A stretch of DNA of 49,850 bases from Pseudobdellovibrionaceae bacterium (GCA_030591685.1 JAUVAX010000015.1:1-49850), one strand, 5' to 3'. Positions 7,725 to 17,323 are shown, numbered from the stretch's first letter. The notes: generated by a model not told the origin, from the sequence alone. Numbers and translations: made by a program.

Positions 7725-9311
7725 TTATTTAGTGAGTTTTATAATGCGATTATAAAACTCTTCGCCCTTTTCAAAGCCAGTAAGCGTTAGCTCTTGTCTG
7801 TAGACCCCTGAGCGATCATAAAAAACTAAATTAGGTAGCCCCACTATATTATATTTCTCTTTAAGGCGTTCAAACTCTTTTGAATTTTCAGTGGCGTTAA
7901 ACTTGAGTAACACAAAATCTTGAGCAAGGTTGTAAACCTTGGGGTGTGTAAATGTGTGTTTTTCGAGCTCAAAGCAAGCCGCACACCAGTCGGCCCAAAA
8001 ATCAATGATAACGGGGATGTTGTTTTTTAATCCCCATTGCAATTTTTCTTCAGTGTACTCTTGAAAGTGAAGCTTTTTTTGGTTTTCATTTTGCACTAAG
8101 TTTGGGGCCATTAAATGGCGCTTAATAAGTGGGTATGCAAAATAAACAGAAACACCAACCATCAGCACCCCAAATACATATTTTACTCGGTTCATCCATT
8201 CGCCCGATTTGGGGAGCTTACTCAGTAATGAACTTGAGGTCCCTAAAACTATGAAGATCATCCCCAGCCCAAGAGCAAATACAAAGAGCAGAAAAAAGCC
8301 TAAAACTAGATCTTGAGTTTTAGCAACATAGGTCAGTATTCCGACAAGTACTGGTCCCACACACGGACTGGCTACGATGCCCGCAATAATACCGGCCCCC
8401 CAGGCGCCGACATACCCAGACCCCGTATTGAGTTGAGTTAAATTTTTAGTAATAAAATTGGGTAACTGCAATTCAAAAACCCCGAACATGCTCAATGCCA
8501 TGAGAAAAAACAAAAGAGAAATTAATGACACAACAACAGGGTGCCCCATATAGGCCCCAAACAGGGCCCCGGTAGAAGCCGCAAAAACCCCAAGGCTTGA
8601 GTAAGTAATAGCAATCCCAAAAACATAGCTAAGGCTTGCAAAAAAGTTTTGGCTTTTAGTGCGTGCATGGGCCCGACTCCCAATAACAGCCATTGTTATG
8701 GGGATCATGGGGAATACACAGGGCGTAAAGCTTGTTAATACCCCCGCAATAAATACAAATAAAAATACAGCAAACCAGCCTTGCTTGATAGCTTGCTCAA
8801 AGAGATCTAATTTTTTAGGCTCAATAAGTATGGGTTCGGTAGGGTCTCGGCCTGTGCTAGAGAGAACGGTGTACTCAAGGGGGACATCTAGTTTTTTAGG
8901 TAGTAAGCAGTAATTGAGCGAACAAGCCTGATAGGTGAGTTGTAAGTTTGTTTTTATGGCTCCGGGCCGGGTATTTAAGGGGATTTCAATAACTGTACGA
9001 AGTGTCGCACTGCCTTTAACGCCGGTTTTTATTTTTTTAAAAAATTTATCTTTCCATGTGAGTAGGGGTGAAATTTTAAAGGTCCCAATAAGAAGAGACC
9101 CTTTGGGGGTCACCTGAAGTTTAAATTGATCTTGGTAGGCCCAGTGATCTGGCGCGAGGTTAAGGTCAACCACAAGTTGAGTATTGGCCCCGGGCTGCAA
9201 ATGAGAAGTTGTGAGATGTGCTGTGGCTTTAAGAGGACTTTTATTGATAACAGGGGACGCAAAAGCAGAGGGAGCTAACAGGGTTAAGAGCAGTAAGGTT
9301 CGGGTTATCAT
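7725..9311 (-). CDS. dsbD: Thiol:disulfide interchange protein DsbD
   Basis: All three DsbD modules are present. After a signal peptide comes the periplasmic alpha domain with its cysteine pair (YQACSLNYC). A CcdA-like membrane domain of about eight helices follows, with TPCVFPMIP and ASPCVGPVL carrying the two redox cysteines. The C-terminal thioredoxin-like gamma domain has the WCAAC active site. DsbD carries electrons from cytoplasmic thioredoxin across the membrane to periplasmic reductases and cytochrome c maturation. The ATG at 9311 is preferred because the signal peptide (MITRTLLLLTLLAPSAFA) begins there behind an AGGG site; an upstream in-frame start at 9335 would add 8 residues. Confidence 0.93.
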   Translation of the reverse strand: MITRTLLLLTLLAPSAFASPVINKSPLKATAHLTTSHLQPGANTQLVVDLNLAPDHWAYQDQFKLQVTPKGSLLIGTFKISPLLTWKDKFFKKIKTGVKGSATLRTVIEIPLNTRPGAIKTNLQLTYQACSLNYCLLPKKLDVPLEYTVLSSTGRDPTEPILIEPKKLDLFEQAIKQGWFAVFLFVFIAGVLTSFTPCVFPMIPITMAVIGSRAHARTKSQNFFASLSYVFGIAITYSSLGVFAASTGALFGAYMGHPVVVSLISLLFFLMALSMFGVFELQLPNFITKNLTQLNTGSGYVGAWGAGIIAGIVASPCVGPVLVGILTYVAKTQDLVLGFFLLFVFALGLGMIFIVLGTSSSLLSKLPKSGEWMNRVKYVFGVLMVGVSVYFAYPLIKRHLMAPNLVQNENQKKLHFQEYTEEKLQWGLKNNIPVIIDFWADWCAACFELEKHTFTHPKVYNLAQDFVLLKFNATENSKEFERLKEKYNIVGLPNLVFYDRSGVYRQELTLTGFEKGEEFYNRIIKLTK

Positions 9312-9398
9312 ATTGGCCCTTTTTGTCAAGTGCACATGGTTTTTAACGTTTCAAAAGGTACTATAAAATAACTTCTTCGTAAATTTAAAAATAAAGGG

Positions 9399-10757
9399 TT
9401 ACGCAGCTTGTTTCGTTGCGACAGCTCTTAAATTAATGGCACTTTTTAATAAAATCACAAAACAAGTATTTCCCTCATTGGGTTCGTAAAAAAGTTCACC
9501 ATCAAGGCTTTCAATAACCCCCTTGCTGACACTTAAACTAAGTCCCGTAGACCCAACGCCCTTAGTGGTAAAAAAGGGTTGCATAACTTTACTGACGACG
9601 TCCTGTTCAATGCCAAAGCCTGAATCTATGACTTTTATTCTAATATCCTCCCCCTTAATTTGGGTTGAAACTTCAATCCAAGGGTGTTTTTGGTCACTAA
9701 TAGAGTCAATAGAGTTATTTATAAGGCTTAAAATAACCTGCTCTAACTTTACCCTATGGGTAAATACCTTAATTGTTGGGTGGATGTTTAGGTGAATTTC
9801 TATATTTTTAGACTTGAGCTTCTCTCCGACAAAATTGAGGACATCATCAACTATTCTCTGAGCCGTGTGAAGGTGCTTTTCTGAGTATTTATCTTCGTTT
9901 GAAAAGATTAAAAGAGATTCAGTTATTTTAGCTATCCTCTGAGTGGTTTCTAAAACCCGATTGAGTGCGTGGTTCACCTTAATATAATCAGGGTGTTCTT
10001 TTTGGAGTTGGAGTTTCACATTCTCAGTAAAACCCTGGATAATGGCGAGCGGGTTATTTATCTCGTGAGCAACGCCCCCGGCGAGTTCGCCAATGGTCCC
10101 CATTTTTTGCTGTTGAATCATTTTTGATTGAGATTTGTTAAGCTCTCTATAAGCTCTTTCTTGTGAATCTTTAAAAAAAGCAGCCATAACAAATAAAAAA
10201 GCACCTGTGAGTAAAAGGGCCGTGAAGTGAAAATAAAAATAACCATGGGTCTCAAATGCAGGTGCTGAAAACCACTTAAAGTAACTAGAGGCGAAGAGGA
10301 CGCACATGCTAGCGAGAGTCAGAGTGGCCCAAAGTTTTGCCTGTTGAGTTGTCCCAAAGTAAAGAGCATTAAGAGGGACTATAAACAGGTAGATAGTAAT
10401 GTATGAGGCCAGTCCCCCTGTTCGAGCCGCAAAATGTAAAATAGTAATAAGTTGAGTAAACAGTGAAAGATGGTATGAAAAGCGAAAGTACTTTTTTAAA
10501 AAACGTTCGCTACAAAGAGGTATAAATAGTAAACTAAGCAGTGAGCCCACGAGTGCAATATCAGATCTTTGAAAGTAAAATACAGAGACAAGCGAGTAAA
10601 TTGAACCCGTACAGATATATGTAATGTGAAGGCTTTTTAAAAATAAAAACCTGCTTTGAGTCTTTAGTTTTGAGTTCAAGGCATTTACTAAAATCATAAC
10701 CACATATCGGGTATTACAGAGCAGTAAGTGAGAGGGTTCTAAATTTGGGACACCCAT
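9399..10757 (-). CDS. Membrane sensor histidine kinase
   Basis: The 452-residue protein has about six membrane helices (residues 37-195) in place of a classical periplasmic sensor domain. Next comes a HisKA domain with phosphorylatable His231 in GGVAHEINNPLAII. The ATPase domain contains an N box (LINNSIDSI), IDSGFGI, PFFTTKGVGSTGLSLS and a final strand. The sensory membrane region suggests detection of a lipid-soluble or membrane signal. No cognate response-regulator gene is adjacent; rpoH lies 96 bp upstream in the same direction. The first ATG has no clear Shine-Dalgarno site, so the start may be up to 20 residues further in. Confidence 0.88.
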   Translation of the reverse strand: MGVPNLEPSHLLLCNTRYVVMILVNALNSKLKTQSRFLFLKSLHITYICTGSIYSLVSVFYFQRSDIALVGSLLSLLFIPLCSERFLKKYFRFSYHLSLFTQLITILHFAARTGGLASYITIYLFIVPLNALYFGTTQQAKLWATLTLASMCVLFASSYFKWFSAPAFETHGYFYFHFTALLLTGAFLFVMAAFFKDSQERAYRELNKSQSKMIQQQKMGTIGELAGGVAHEINNPLAIIQGFTENVKLQLQKEHPDYIKVNHALNRVLETTQRIAKITESLLIFSNEDKYSEKHLHTAQRIVDDVLNFVGEKLKSKNIEIHLNIHPTIKVFTHRVKLEQVILSLINNSIDSISDQKHPWIEVSTQIKGEDIRIKVIDSGFGIEQDVVSKVMQPFFTTKGVGSTGLSLSVSKGVIESLDGELFYEPNEGNTCFVILLKSAINLRAVATKQAA

Positions 10758-10853
10758 AGATTATGTTTTAAATTAAGCTCCGTAAACTTAATAAACAAAC
10801 TCACCCACCTAGTGAGTCGCCTAGACTTAAGCCATGGTGATAACGTTATTTTT

Positions 10854-11849
10854 TTACTTATGGGTATTTGAGTCAGAGGTTTGGGTAAATTTTTGTTTTA
10901 TTTTACGAATCAATCGAGCCTCCATTTGCCGGACAGCTTCGCGGCTCACACCATTTTTTTGGCCAATTTCTTGTAAAGTCATTGGTTCGTCAGAGAGCAG
11001 TCGGGCCTCTAGGAGTTCAAGCTCTCTTTCATTAAGGTCGGCTTTGAGTTCATCAATAACCTCATGTAGATTTTGTATTTCTTCTAAATGTCCAAGGGCT
11101 AAATCTAGTGAACCCTCTTCACTTTTAGACTGAAAGTCCATTAAGGTTGTTTTGCCCTCGGGGTCTAAGGGAGTGTCTAAGCTGATATCACGCCCTCGCA
11201 TTCGCTGCTCCATGATTTCGATTTCAGACTCGGGGATGTCAAGCTTTCCGCTCAATTGCTTGATGACGGTTTGGGCCCCTAATCGATCCATTTTTTCCCG
11301 TTCTTTTTGTAAGCGATAAAATAGCTTTCTTTGGTTTTGTGTGGTTCCAATTTTTACCATAGAATACTGCTTCATTAGGTACTCTTGAATATGTCCTCTT
11401 ATCCACCACACAGCATAGGTAATAAGTTTAACGCCCTTGTAGGGGTTAAAATCTTTAACCGCTTGCATAAGGCCAACATTTCCCTCCTGAACAAGGTCAA
11501 TGAGGCGGGTTCCGAACTTAGAGTACTCAGACGCCACTTTAACAACAAATCGCAAATTACTAGTTACAAGTACTTCAGCGGCCTTTGGGTCTTTAGATTC
11601 ATAGTATTTTACGGCCCACTCACGCTCTTCTTCGCGGGTTAAAAGGGGGTATTTGCTGATTTCCTGCATATACCTGGTGATGGGGTCTGTTGGTGCAATG
11701 GCCTTTTCATCAGCCTTGGGGGCTGTGAGTTCTTTTTCAATGCTATCTGCAAGGGCATCTTCAGGGAGTATGACTTCAGTTGTTACGGCCTCAGGGGCAG
11801 AAGCCTTACGCCGGGGCTTTATTTTTTTTTTACTTTTAAACAAGGCCAT
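10854..11849 (-). CDS. rpoH: RNA polymerase heat-shock sigma factor (sigma-32 type)
   Basis: The 331-residue sigma-70 family protein contains region 2 (NLRFVVKVASEY, LIDLVQEGNVGLMQAV, ITYAVWWIRGHI) and region 4 with an HTH (TLQEIGQKNGVSREAVRQ). The QNQRKLFYRLQKE segment (about 171-183) matches the RpoH box between regions 2 and 3, which separates RpoH from RpoD and RpoS. About 55 extra N-terminal residues, Lys-rich then acidic, precede the usual start of the family. A GAGGT site lies upstream of the ATG. It follows a small PHA-granule-type gene by 15 bp, so the two may be co-transcribed. Confidence 0.9.
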   Translation of the reverse strand: MALFKSKKKIKPRRKASAPEAVTTEVILPEDALADSIEKELTAPKADEKAIAPTDPITRYMQEISKYPLLTREEEREWAVKYYESKDPKAAEVLVTSNLRFVVKVASEYSKFGTRLIDLVQEGNVGLMQAVKDFNPYKGVKLITYAVWWIRGHIQEYLMKQYSMVKIGTTQNQRKLFYRLQKEREKMDRLGAQTVIKQLSGKLDIPESEIEIMEQRMRGRDISLDTPLDPEGKTTLMDFQSKSEEGSLDLALGHLEEIQNLHEVIDELKADLNERELELLEARLLSDEPMTLQEIGQKNGVSREAVRQMEARLIRKIKQKFTQTSDSNTHK

Positions 11850-11864
11850 ACATTACCTCGGGGG

Positions 11865-12170
11865 TCACCCTAGGGCTTGAGAGAGTTTTTTTTCTAAAGT
11901 ATTTTTTATGAGCCCCTTCATAAGGGCAAACTTCATGGGCAAGTCAAGGGTTAAGCTCACCTCACTGCCCGGTGAATTTTCAGTCACGGCAATAATGGCC
12001 GAAAACACATGACCCTTAGCTATGCCTGTTTTTTGAGATTCATTAAAATTAATTTGCAAGTTAGGGTCAATTTTTTTTAAGTCATCACTCATTGTTAAAA
12101 AGTTTTTAACTTTTATAAATGTTTCATTTGCACTAGTTGCTGTCGTAGATTTTATATTTATCTTTGGCAT
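11865..12170 (-). CDS. Small protein resembling PHA-system granule proteins
   Basis: The product is about 101 residues from the ATG at 12170; a TTG at 12188 could add six. Its layout is a start MPKINIK, a middle strand-rich part and an ending LPMKFALMKGLIKNTLEKKLSQAL. This resembles the small polyhydroxyalkanoic-acid-system proteins (PHA_gran_rgn family), which are under 110 residues and end in a helix of this kind. The resemblance is by pattern only. It sits 15 bp upstream of rpoH, so a stress-related role is possible. Neither start has a good Shine-Dalgarno site. Confidence 0.55.
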   Translation of the reverse strand: MPKINIKSTTATSANETFIKVKNFLTMSDDLKKIDPNLQINFNESQKTGIAKGHVFSAIIAVTENSPGSEVSLTLDLPMKFALMKGLIKNTLEKKLSQALG

Positions 12171-12188
12171 GCTAAATACATTAATCAA

Positions 12189-12510
12189 TAGGGGGGGGCT
12201 TGTCCAGCCCTGGGGGTCTGACTGGACGTATTGGGCCTAAAATTCACCTTAGGATAGAAATTATTTCAGACAAGAGCTCCTATAGTTAGGGTATTTTAAT
12301 TAAAATGAGTCATTGAGGGCGTAGAGGACGGTTTTTTTAGTTTTTAAGCACAGTTGGAGGAGGGGGGGTAATGTAAGCCCACTCGGGAGATGACTTGATT
12401 TAGATGGGGGGATATGAGAGGGTCCCGGGCTGTGCTTAAGGGTCAATTGCTGAGGTCTTTAATGCTTTATAAATAATAATTTAAGTGAGTCATATTAAGG
12501 GGTTTTTGTT
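12189..12510 (+). promoter_or_regulatory. Divergent intergenic region and probable aspS leader with long-range inverted repeat
   Basis: This 322-bp stretch holds no credible gene. A perfect 10-bp inverted repeat, TTAAGCACAG (12344-12353) and CTGTGCTTAA (12430-12439), encloses a very G-rich 76-nt segment with several runs of six or more G. A second pair, GTCCAG (about 12203) and CTGGAC (about 12223), lies nearer the rpoH side. TATAAA at about 12469 could be a -10 box for aspS. No known riboswitch or T-box is recognised. Confidence 0.4.
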
Positions 12511-14334
12511 TTGAAGTTTCTAAGCGAGCTAAAGCGAACGCATTACTGTACAGAACTAGGTTTATCAGATACTGACAAAAAAGTGGTCGTAATGGGCTGG
12601 GTTGATACCCGCAGGGATCACGGTGGTTTAGTTTTTGTAGACCTTCGTGACCGAACAGGGCTGTTGCAAATAGTACTAAACCCCAAAGACCCCGCTTTGT
12701 TAGAGAGTAAAAACTTTCGAGGTGAATACGTCATTGCTATACAGGGGGTAGTAAGAGCACGCCCTCAAGATATGGTGAATAAAAAATTACCAACAGGTGA
12801 AATTGAAATAGAGGCCACGCTTTGTGAAATTTTATCAAAGGCTGAAACTCCACCCTTTAAAATAAATGACCCAAAGGTTCATGAAAACCTGCGCTTAAAG
12901 TACCGTTATTTAGATTTACGCTCTTCAAGGTTACAAAAAAACTTAATGTTGCGACATAAAGTGTATCAGGTCTTACGTGAATTTTTAAACAAAGAAAAAT
13001 TCATAGAGGTTGAGACCCCCATTTTATATAAATCCACCCCTGAGGGGGCGAGGGATTATTTGGTCCCTTCGAGAGTCAACTTAGGGCAGTTCTACGCCCT
13101 CCCACAAAGCCCACAAACGTTAAAGCAGTTATTAATGATAGGCGGTATTGACCGATATTTTCAAGTGGCCAAGTGTTTTCGTGATGAGGACCTCCGGGCA
13201 GACCGTCAACCTGAATTTAGCCAAATTGATATTGAAATGAGTTTTGTTGACCAAGGCGATGTCATGGAGCTCAACGAAGCCCTTATGCGGTTTATTTGGA
13301 AGCAGGTTAAGGGTGTTGACGTGGGCCCGATCCCTCAAATGACTTATTTAGAGGCCATGAACCGTTTTGGTTGTGATAAGCCTGACTTGCGCATACCACT
13401 GGAGTTAACAGATATAACTGAGCTTGCTACAGGGTGTGGGTTTAAGGTTTTTGACGACGTTTCGTCTCGTGGTGGAGCCATCAAGGCGCTGGCCGTGCCA
13501 GGGGCGGGTGGTTTTTCTAGGGGGCAAATGGATAAGTTAACAAACTTAGCCAAAAGTTATGGCGCCAAGGGCCTTGTTTGGATTAAATCAAATGAGCTCG
13601 GTGAGTTAACTTCGCCTATAAAAAAATTCTTTGAGGATAATAAATTTAGTGAAATTTTCTCTGCAGCTGGTGGCAAAAATGGGTCTGCTGTATTTATGGT
13701 GGCCGATGATTTTGATATAACCTGTGCGGCATTGTCAGCGATACGTCTACACCTTGCTAAAGAGCTAAACTTAATAGACACCTCCAAAGACTCATTTTTA
13801 TGGGTTATTGACTTTCCGTTACTAGAGTTCAGCGCTGAAGAAAGGCGCTTTGCGGCTCGCCATCATCCTTTTACCATGCCGAGTGACGATGCTGTTGAAG
13901 GCCTGCTTTCAGGGGATGAAAATCGTTATAAAGATCTTCTCGCAAAGGCTTATGACCTTGTTTGTAATGGGCATGAAATTGGCGGTGGTAGTATTAGGAT
14001 TCATAAGGGCGAAATACAGGCCGCCATGTTTAAGTGTTTAGGTATGAGTGCTGAGGAGACAGAGCAAAGGTTTGGGTTTTTCTTAGAGGCTTTAACATAC
14101 GGAGTCCCTCCTCATGGTGGTTTTGCCTGGGGTCTTGATCGAATAGTTATGATTTTGTCAGGCACTGATGCCATACGTGACGTGATTGCCTTTCCGAAAA
14201 CAGCGAAGGCGACAGATTTAATGGCCCAAGCGCCTAGTATTGTTGACCGAGACCAATTGCAGGAGGTCGGAGTTCGTTTAAACACTCAGGCTGAAAAGGT
14301 GTTAGAAAAACTAGACAAAAATCAAGTTAAGTAA
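12511..14334 (+). CDS. aspS: Aspartyl-tRNA synthetase
   Basis: The 607-residue enzyme starts at a TTG. It has the OB-fold anticodon domain (VMGWVDTRRDHGGLVFVDLR), the class II catalytic domain (motif 2 FRDEDLRADRQPEFSQID, then GGGSIRIH, and motif 3 GLDRIVMI), and the bacterial GAD insertion (about 290-420), as expected for bacterial AspRS of about 590 residues. It charges tRNA-Asp. His37 lies in the RRDHGG segment, where discriminating enzymes usually have Leu. As I recall from Pseudomonas-type enzymes, this His goes with non-discriminating AspRS that also charge tRNA-Asn for GatCAB. Dual specificity is an inference from one residue. Confidence 0.97.
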   Translation: MKFLSELKRTHYCTELGLSDTDKKVVVMGWVDTRRDHGGLVFVDLRDRTGLLQIVLNPKDPALLESKNFRGEYVIAIQGVVRARPQDMVNKKLPTGEIEIEATLCEILSKAETPPFKINDPKVHENLRLKYRYLDLRSSRLQKNLMLRHKVYQVLREFLNKEKFIEVETPILYKSTPEGARDYLVPSRVNLGQFYALPQSPQTLKQLLMIGGIDRYFQVAKCFRDEDLRADRQPEFSQIDIEMSFVDQGDVMELNEALMRFIWKQVKGVDVGPIPQMTYLEAMNRFGCDKPDLRIPLELTDITELATGCGFKVFDDVSSRGGAIKALAVPGAGGFSRGQMDKLTNLAKSYGAKGLVWIKSNELGELTSPIKKFFEDNKFSEIFSAAGGKNGSAVFMVADDFDITCAALSAIRLHLAKELNLIDTSKDSFLWVIDFPLLEFSAEERRFAARHHPFTMPSDDAVEGLLSGDENRYKDLLAKAYDLVCNGHEIGGGSIRIHKGEIQAAMFKCLGMSAEETEQRFGFFLEALTYGVPPHGGFAWGLDRIVMILSGTDAIRDVIAFPKTAKATDLMAQAPSIVDRDQLQEVGVRLNTQAEKVLEKLDKNQVK

Positions 14335-14408
14335 TCTCAACTTGAGACCGAAAGGGTTTTTAAGAGCAAGAGGCTCAGTAAATAAAAAAGTCCACAGGAG
14401 GTGGGTTT

Positions 14409-14849
14409 ATGGAAAAGATCAGTGGGATCATCCCCAGTAATAGCAGAGTAAAAACCGTTGATATGTCTGAGGCTCACCCGGTTCGCCCAGGTACGCCGGC
14501 TTTTGGTCGACCCATAGGGGTTTCGCATTTAAGTAGAAATGTCACAAGAAGTAGCATAGACACACAGTTACTCAACGAGAGCCTTTCTACAAGACAGCGA
14601 TCAGAGCTTGAGCGCGCTCGAATTGTTGAGGATGTATCGTCAGGGTTTTTTATGCACAAAAAACCAGAGGTCAGCGTGTCAGAACCAGCAGTCACATTTG
14701 CTGTTTCTGAGCCAGCAATAGAGCAAAACCAAAGGTACAATGAGTACGAGGTCGAGCCTAATGGCAACGAATTTGACACTCAAAGTGCTGAGCCTGAGGG
14801 TGGCAACGAGTATTTAGCCCCAGGCAGTTACATAGACGTAGCTGTATAA
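14409..14849 (+). CDS. Hypothetical protein downstream of aspS
   Basis: The 146-residue product begins at an ATG behind a strong AGGAGG site. The first 45 residues look conserved-like (SGIIPSNSRVKTVDM, then PVRPGTPAFGRPIG). The middle is helical and charged, and the C-terminal 50 residues are acidic and low complexity. There is no signal peptide or membrane helix. I cannot assign a family or function. It lies 75 bp after aspS, may be read from the same transcript, and converges on cpaF with a 21-bp gap. Confidence 0.6.
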   Translation: MEKISGIIPSNSRVKTVDMSEAHPVRPGTPAFGRPIGVSHLSRNVTRSSIDTQLLNESLSTRQRSELERARIVEDVSSGFFMHKKPEVSVSEPAVTFAVSEPAIEQNQRYNEYEVEPNGNEFDTQSAEPEGGNEYLAPGSYIDVAV

Positions 14850-14870
14850 TTTATTTTTAAAAGACGAGCC

Positions 14871-15989
14871 TCATTTATCAAGCTGGTAAATGGGGTCAAT
14901 TAAAAAACCAAACTTCTCAAGCGACGTGATTTTGTAAATACCCCTGAGCTGTCGCTTGGATTCAATTAATTCTGTTTGCACAATATAATCAAGACCAAGT
15001 TTGATAAGCCCTCTTATGGCATCAATGCTCCATTGAGGGGCGCCTATTTGTACGAGGACTTCAAGTCTCCATAGGGCCTGTTGTGGGTCGCCGGCGTGCA
15101 ATGTTGAAAGGCTTCCTTTGTGCCCCGTGGAGAGGGCTAATATGTAGTCCTTGGCCTCACCACCTCTGAGTTCACCCATGATAATCCTCTCAGGCCTCAT
15201 GCGTAGAGATTCAATAATTAGATCTGTTTGATTAAATTTTTTTAAAAGATTATTTGGGTCACTGCGAGTCAGCAGTTTTGTACTGGCGTGATTGGGTAGG
15301 GTTAGCTCGCTCGTGTCCTCGATGGTGACGACCCTTTCGTTAATAGGCAGGTGCTGCAAAAAGGCATTTAATACAGAGGTTTTACCAGAGCCTGTTGGCC
15401 CGATAATGAGTATGTTTTGTTTTTTAGTGATTAATGATTTTAAGGTGTTTATGGCTATCTCTGGGGCCCAGCCAGTTTTTAATAGTTGCGATAAACACCA
15501 GGGGTTTTTAGGGTGACGCCTTAAACACAGCTGCGTGTACTCCGGAACAAGTGGTGGGTTTATGAGGTGAAGTCTAAAATTTTGCCAAGATCCATTAGCG
15601 CAAGGGGCTTCAAGGTTTAGGGTTACGTTTGCCTTTTGGCAAATACGATGAATAAAGTTGGCATAAGAGAGGTCTGAGAAAAAATGATCCTCGTGCTTTC
15701 TCAGTTCACCATGGCGTTCATACCAAATCTCACGGGGGCTGTTAATAATAATTTCAGTGATGCTCTCGTCAGTAATAATTTTTTGCAATGGCCCAAAGTA
15801 TAAAAACTCACTCGTTAACCGGTCAGCATCGTAGGGGGATAGGTCTTTTGAGTACTTACTTAAAAGTTGAGGCAGTAGTGATTGCTCTTGTTCTTGCAAA
15901 TAAGATGGATCTGTAATGAGGTGTATCTCTGACCCATTTTGTAATTCATCAGAGATTTGAAGGAAAGCTTTTTTAAGACTCTCCATCAC
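14871..15989 (-). CDS. cpaF: CpaF/TadA-type pilus assembly ATPase
   Basis: The 372-residue protein is a VirB11/CpaF family secretion ATPase. It has an N-terminal domain with ITEIIINSPREIWYERHGEL, a Walker A GPTGSGKT (197-204), an Asp box with VVTIEDTSEL, and MGELRGGEAKDYILALSTGHKG with the His box (STLHAGDPQQALWRLE). The hexamer hydrolyses ATP in the cytoplasm to extend or retract Flp-type pili. It overlaps the cpaC stop by 4 nt (ATGA), so the two genes are coupled. The inner-membrane TadB/TadC platform genes that normally follow are not in this window. Confidence 0.9.
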   Translation of the reverse strand: MMESLKKAFLQISDELQNGSEIHLITDPSYLQEQEQSLLPQLLSKYSKDLSPYDADRLTSEFLYFGPLQKIITDESITEIIINSPREIWYERHGELRKHEDHFFSDLSYANFIHRICQKANVTLNLEAPCANGSWQNFRLHLINPPLVPEYTQLCLRRHPKNPWCLSQLLKTGWAPEIAINTLKSLITKKQNILIIGPTGSGKTSVLNAFLQHLPINERVVTIEDTSELTLPNHASTKLLTRSDPNNLLKKFNQTDLIIESLRMRPERIIMGELRGGEAKDYILALSTGHKGSLSTLHAGDPQQALWRLEVLVQIGAPQWSIDAIRGLIKLGLDYIVQTELIESKRQLRGIYKITSLEKFGFLIDPIYQLDK

Positions 15990-17323
15990 ATCGACTCAAT
16001 ATTTAGTTTATCATCCCAACCTTGGGGTCTGTTTTTCAGAGGGTTTATGTGCTTTTCGCCCTCTTCAACAATAGAGGGGGTGATGAACACCACGAGTTCT
16101 GATTTTTTATTCAAGTAGTTTTCGCTTTTAAAAAGAGGCCCTAAAATAGGTAGGCGTTGTAAAAATAATAGCCCTGACGAATCAGTATGGCTCTCCTGTT
16201 TAAGAAGTCCTGAAAGTATAATAGTTTGCGAGCTTTTTAGATCAATGTGTGACGAAATGCGATGTTTCTTTATGCTCGGTATCTGTGAATCGCTGTGTGC
16301 CTTATCAAGGCTAGAAATTTCAGTGTTCACTTTTATGCTCATTTGCCCAGTAAGGTCAGCTTTTGGTTTCACTTTTAAAATAATCCCATAGGGTTTCCAT
16401 GTGACTTGAGTGCTTTTAAATCCGAAGGACTTAATAGGGATCTCGCCGCCAGCAAAAAACTCAGCCTCGCTACCACTTCGTGTGAGTATTGTTGGTGAGG
16501 CGAGGGTTTTGCTTAGCCCCTTTGCCTCTAGGCTTTGCAGGGTCACCTCAACTGGTGAGAGAGTGTGACTTGATAGGTTCGCCTTGTAGGAGTCCGGCCA
16601 TGAAATGCCAAAGTGATTTGAGGATTCTTTTAACAACTCAACAACTAGAATTTTAATTTTAATCATTGGTTTGAGGCCGATTGTGTTTTCAACAAATTTT
16701 GGCTTTAACCCAAAGGGTTTTAAAAAATATGTAAGGTCTTGTTTGTAGAGGTTTTGTTTTTTAGAAAAGTGAATCGCTACATAGGGGGTAAATATAAGTT
16801 GTCCTACGGGCAGGTGGTTTTTTTTAAAAATCATCTGCAAGTGGGCCTCAAATAACTGAGTAAGTTCTGGCTCTAGTTGGGCATTGAATACATAAGATAC
16901 ATTTGTGTTTTGCAAGTGCTGGGCGATATAGAGCCAATCAGAAAGTCTATATAAATGCCCTGTAAGAACGATATCACCCCGATGATAAGTAAGCTTTAGG
17001 CCTAAAAAATTTTTTATAATACCCTTTAATTGGGTGTAGTTTTCGTAATTTTCGTGAGTCAGTATAAGTATTTGAAAGTTCTTATGGCCCACTCGCAATT
17101 GGCTCTGGCCTTGCTTTTTACCAGTAATTAAAAGGGTGAGCCCTAAGTCACGCACTTTTATGATCGCCCCGTTTTGAATATGGACAGAGTCACCGGGTGA
17201 AACTTTTAGTCTTGTCGACCCCCCTGATTTAAGTACAATATCTACACGTTCTGCATTGGCTATACACAGGCTTGGTCCTATAAATATTGTGATCGCAAGA
17301 GTAAGATAAATAAAAAATTTCAT
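15986..17323 (-). CDS. cpaC: CpaC/RcpA-type outer-membrane secretin
   Basis: The 445-residue protein has a signal peptide and a short N-terminal domain typical of CpaC (VLKSGGSTRLKVSPGDSV, then LRVGHKNFQILIL). Intermediate domains follow, then a secretin core with VEVTLQSLEAKGLSKTLASP, the characteristic SGSEAEFFAGGEIPI and the C-terminal ILSGLLKQ and PILGPLF motifs. Secretins form the multimeric outer-membrane pore through which the Tad pilus leaves. It is slightly shorter than many CpaC proteins but complete. It overlaps cpaF. The 282-bp upstream region has no gene and ends in a run of seven-base repeats. Confidence 0.9.
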   Translation of the reverse strand: MKFFIYLTLAITIFIGPSLCIANAERVDIVLKSGGSTRLKVSPGDSVHIQNGAIIKVRDLGLTLLITGKKQGQSQLRVGHKNFQILILTHENYENYTQLKGIIKNFLGLKLTYHRGDIVLTGHLYRLSDWLYIAQHLQNTNVSYVFNAQLEPELTQLFEAHLQMIFKKNHLPVGQLIFTPYVAIHFSKKQNLYKQDLTYFLKPFGLKPKFVENTIGLKPMIKIKILVVELLKESSNHFGISWPDSYKANLSSHTLSPVEVTLQSLEAKGLSKTLASPTILTRSGSEAEFFAGGEIPIKSFGFKSTQVTWKPYGIILKVKPKADLTGQMSIKVNTEISSLDKAHSDSQIPSIKKHRISSHIDLKSSQTIILSGLLKQESHTDSSGLLFLQRLPILGPLFKSENYLNKKSELVVFITPSIVEEGEKHINPLKNRPQGWDDKLNIESM

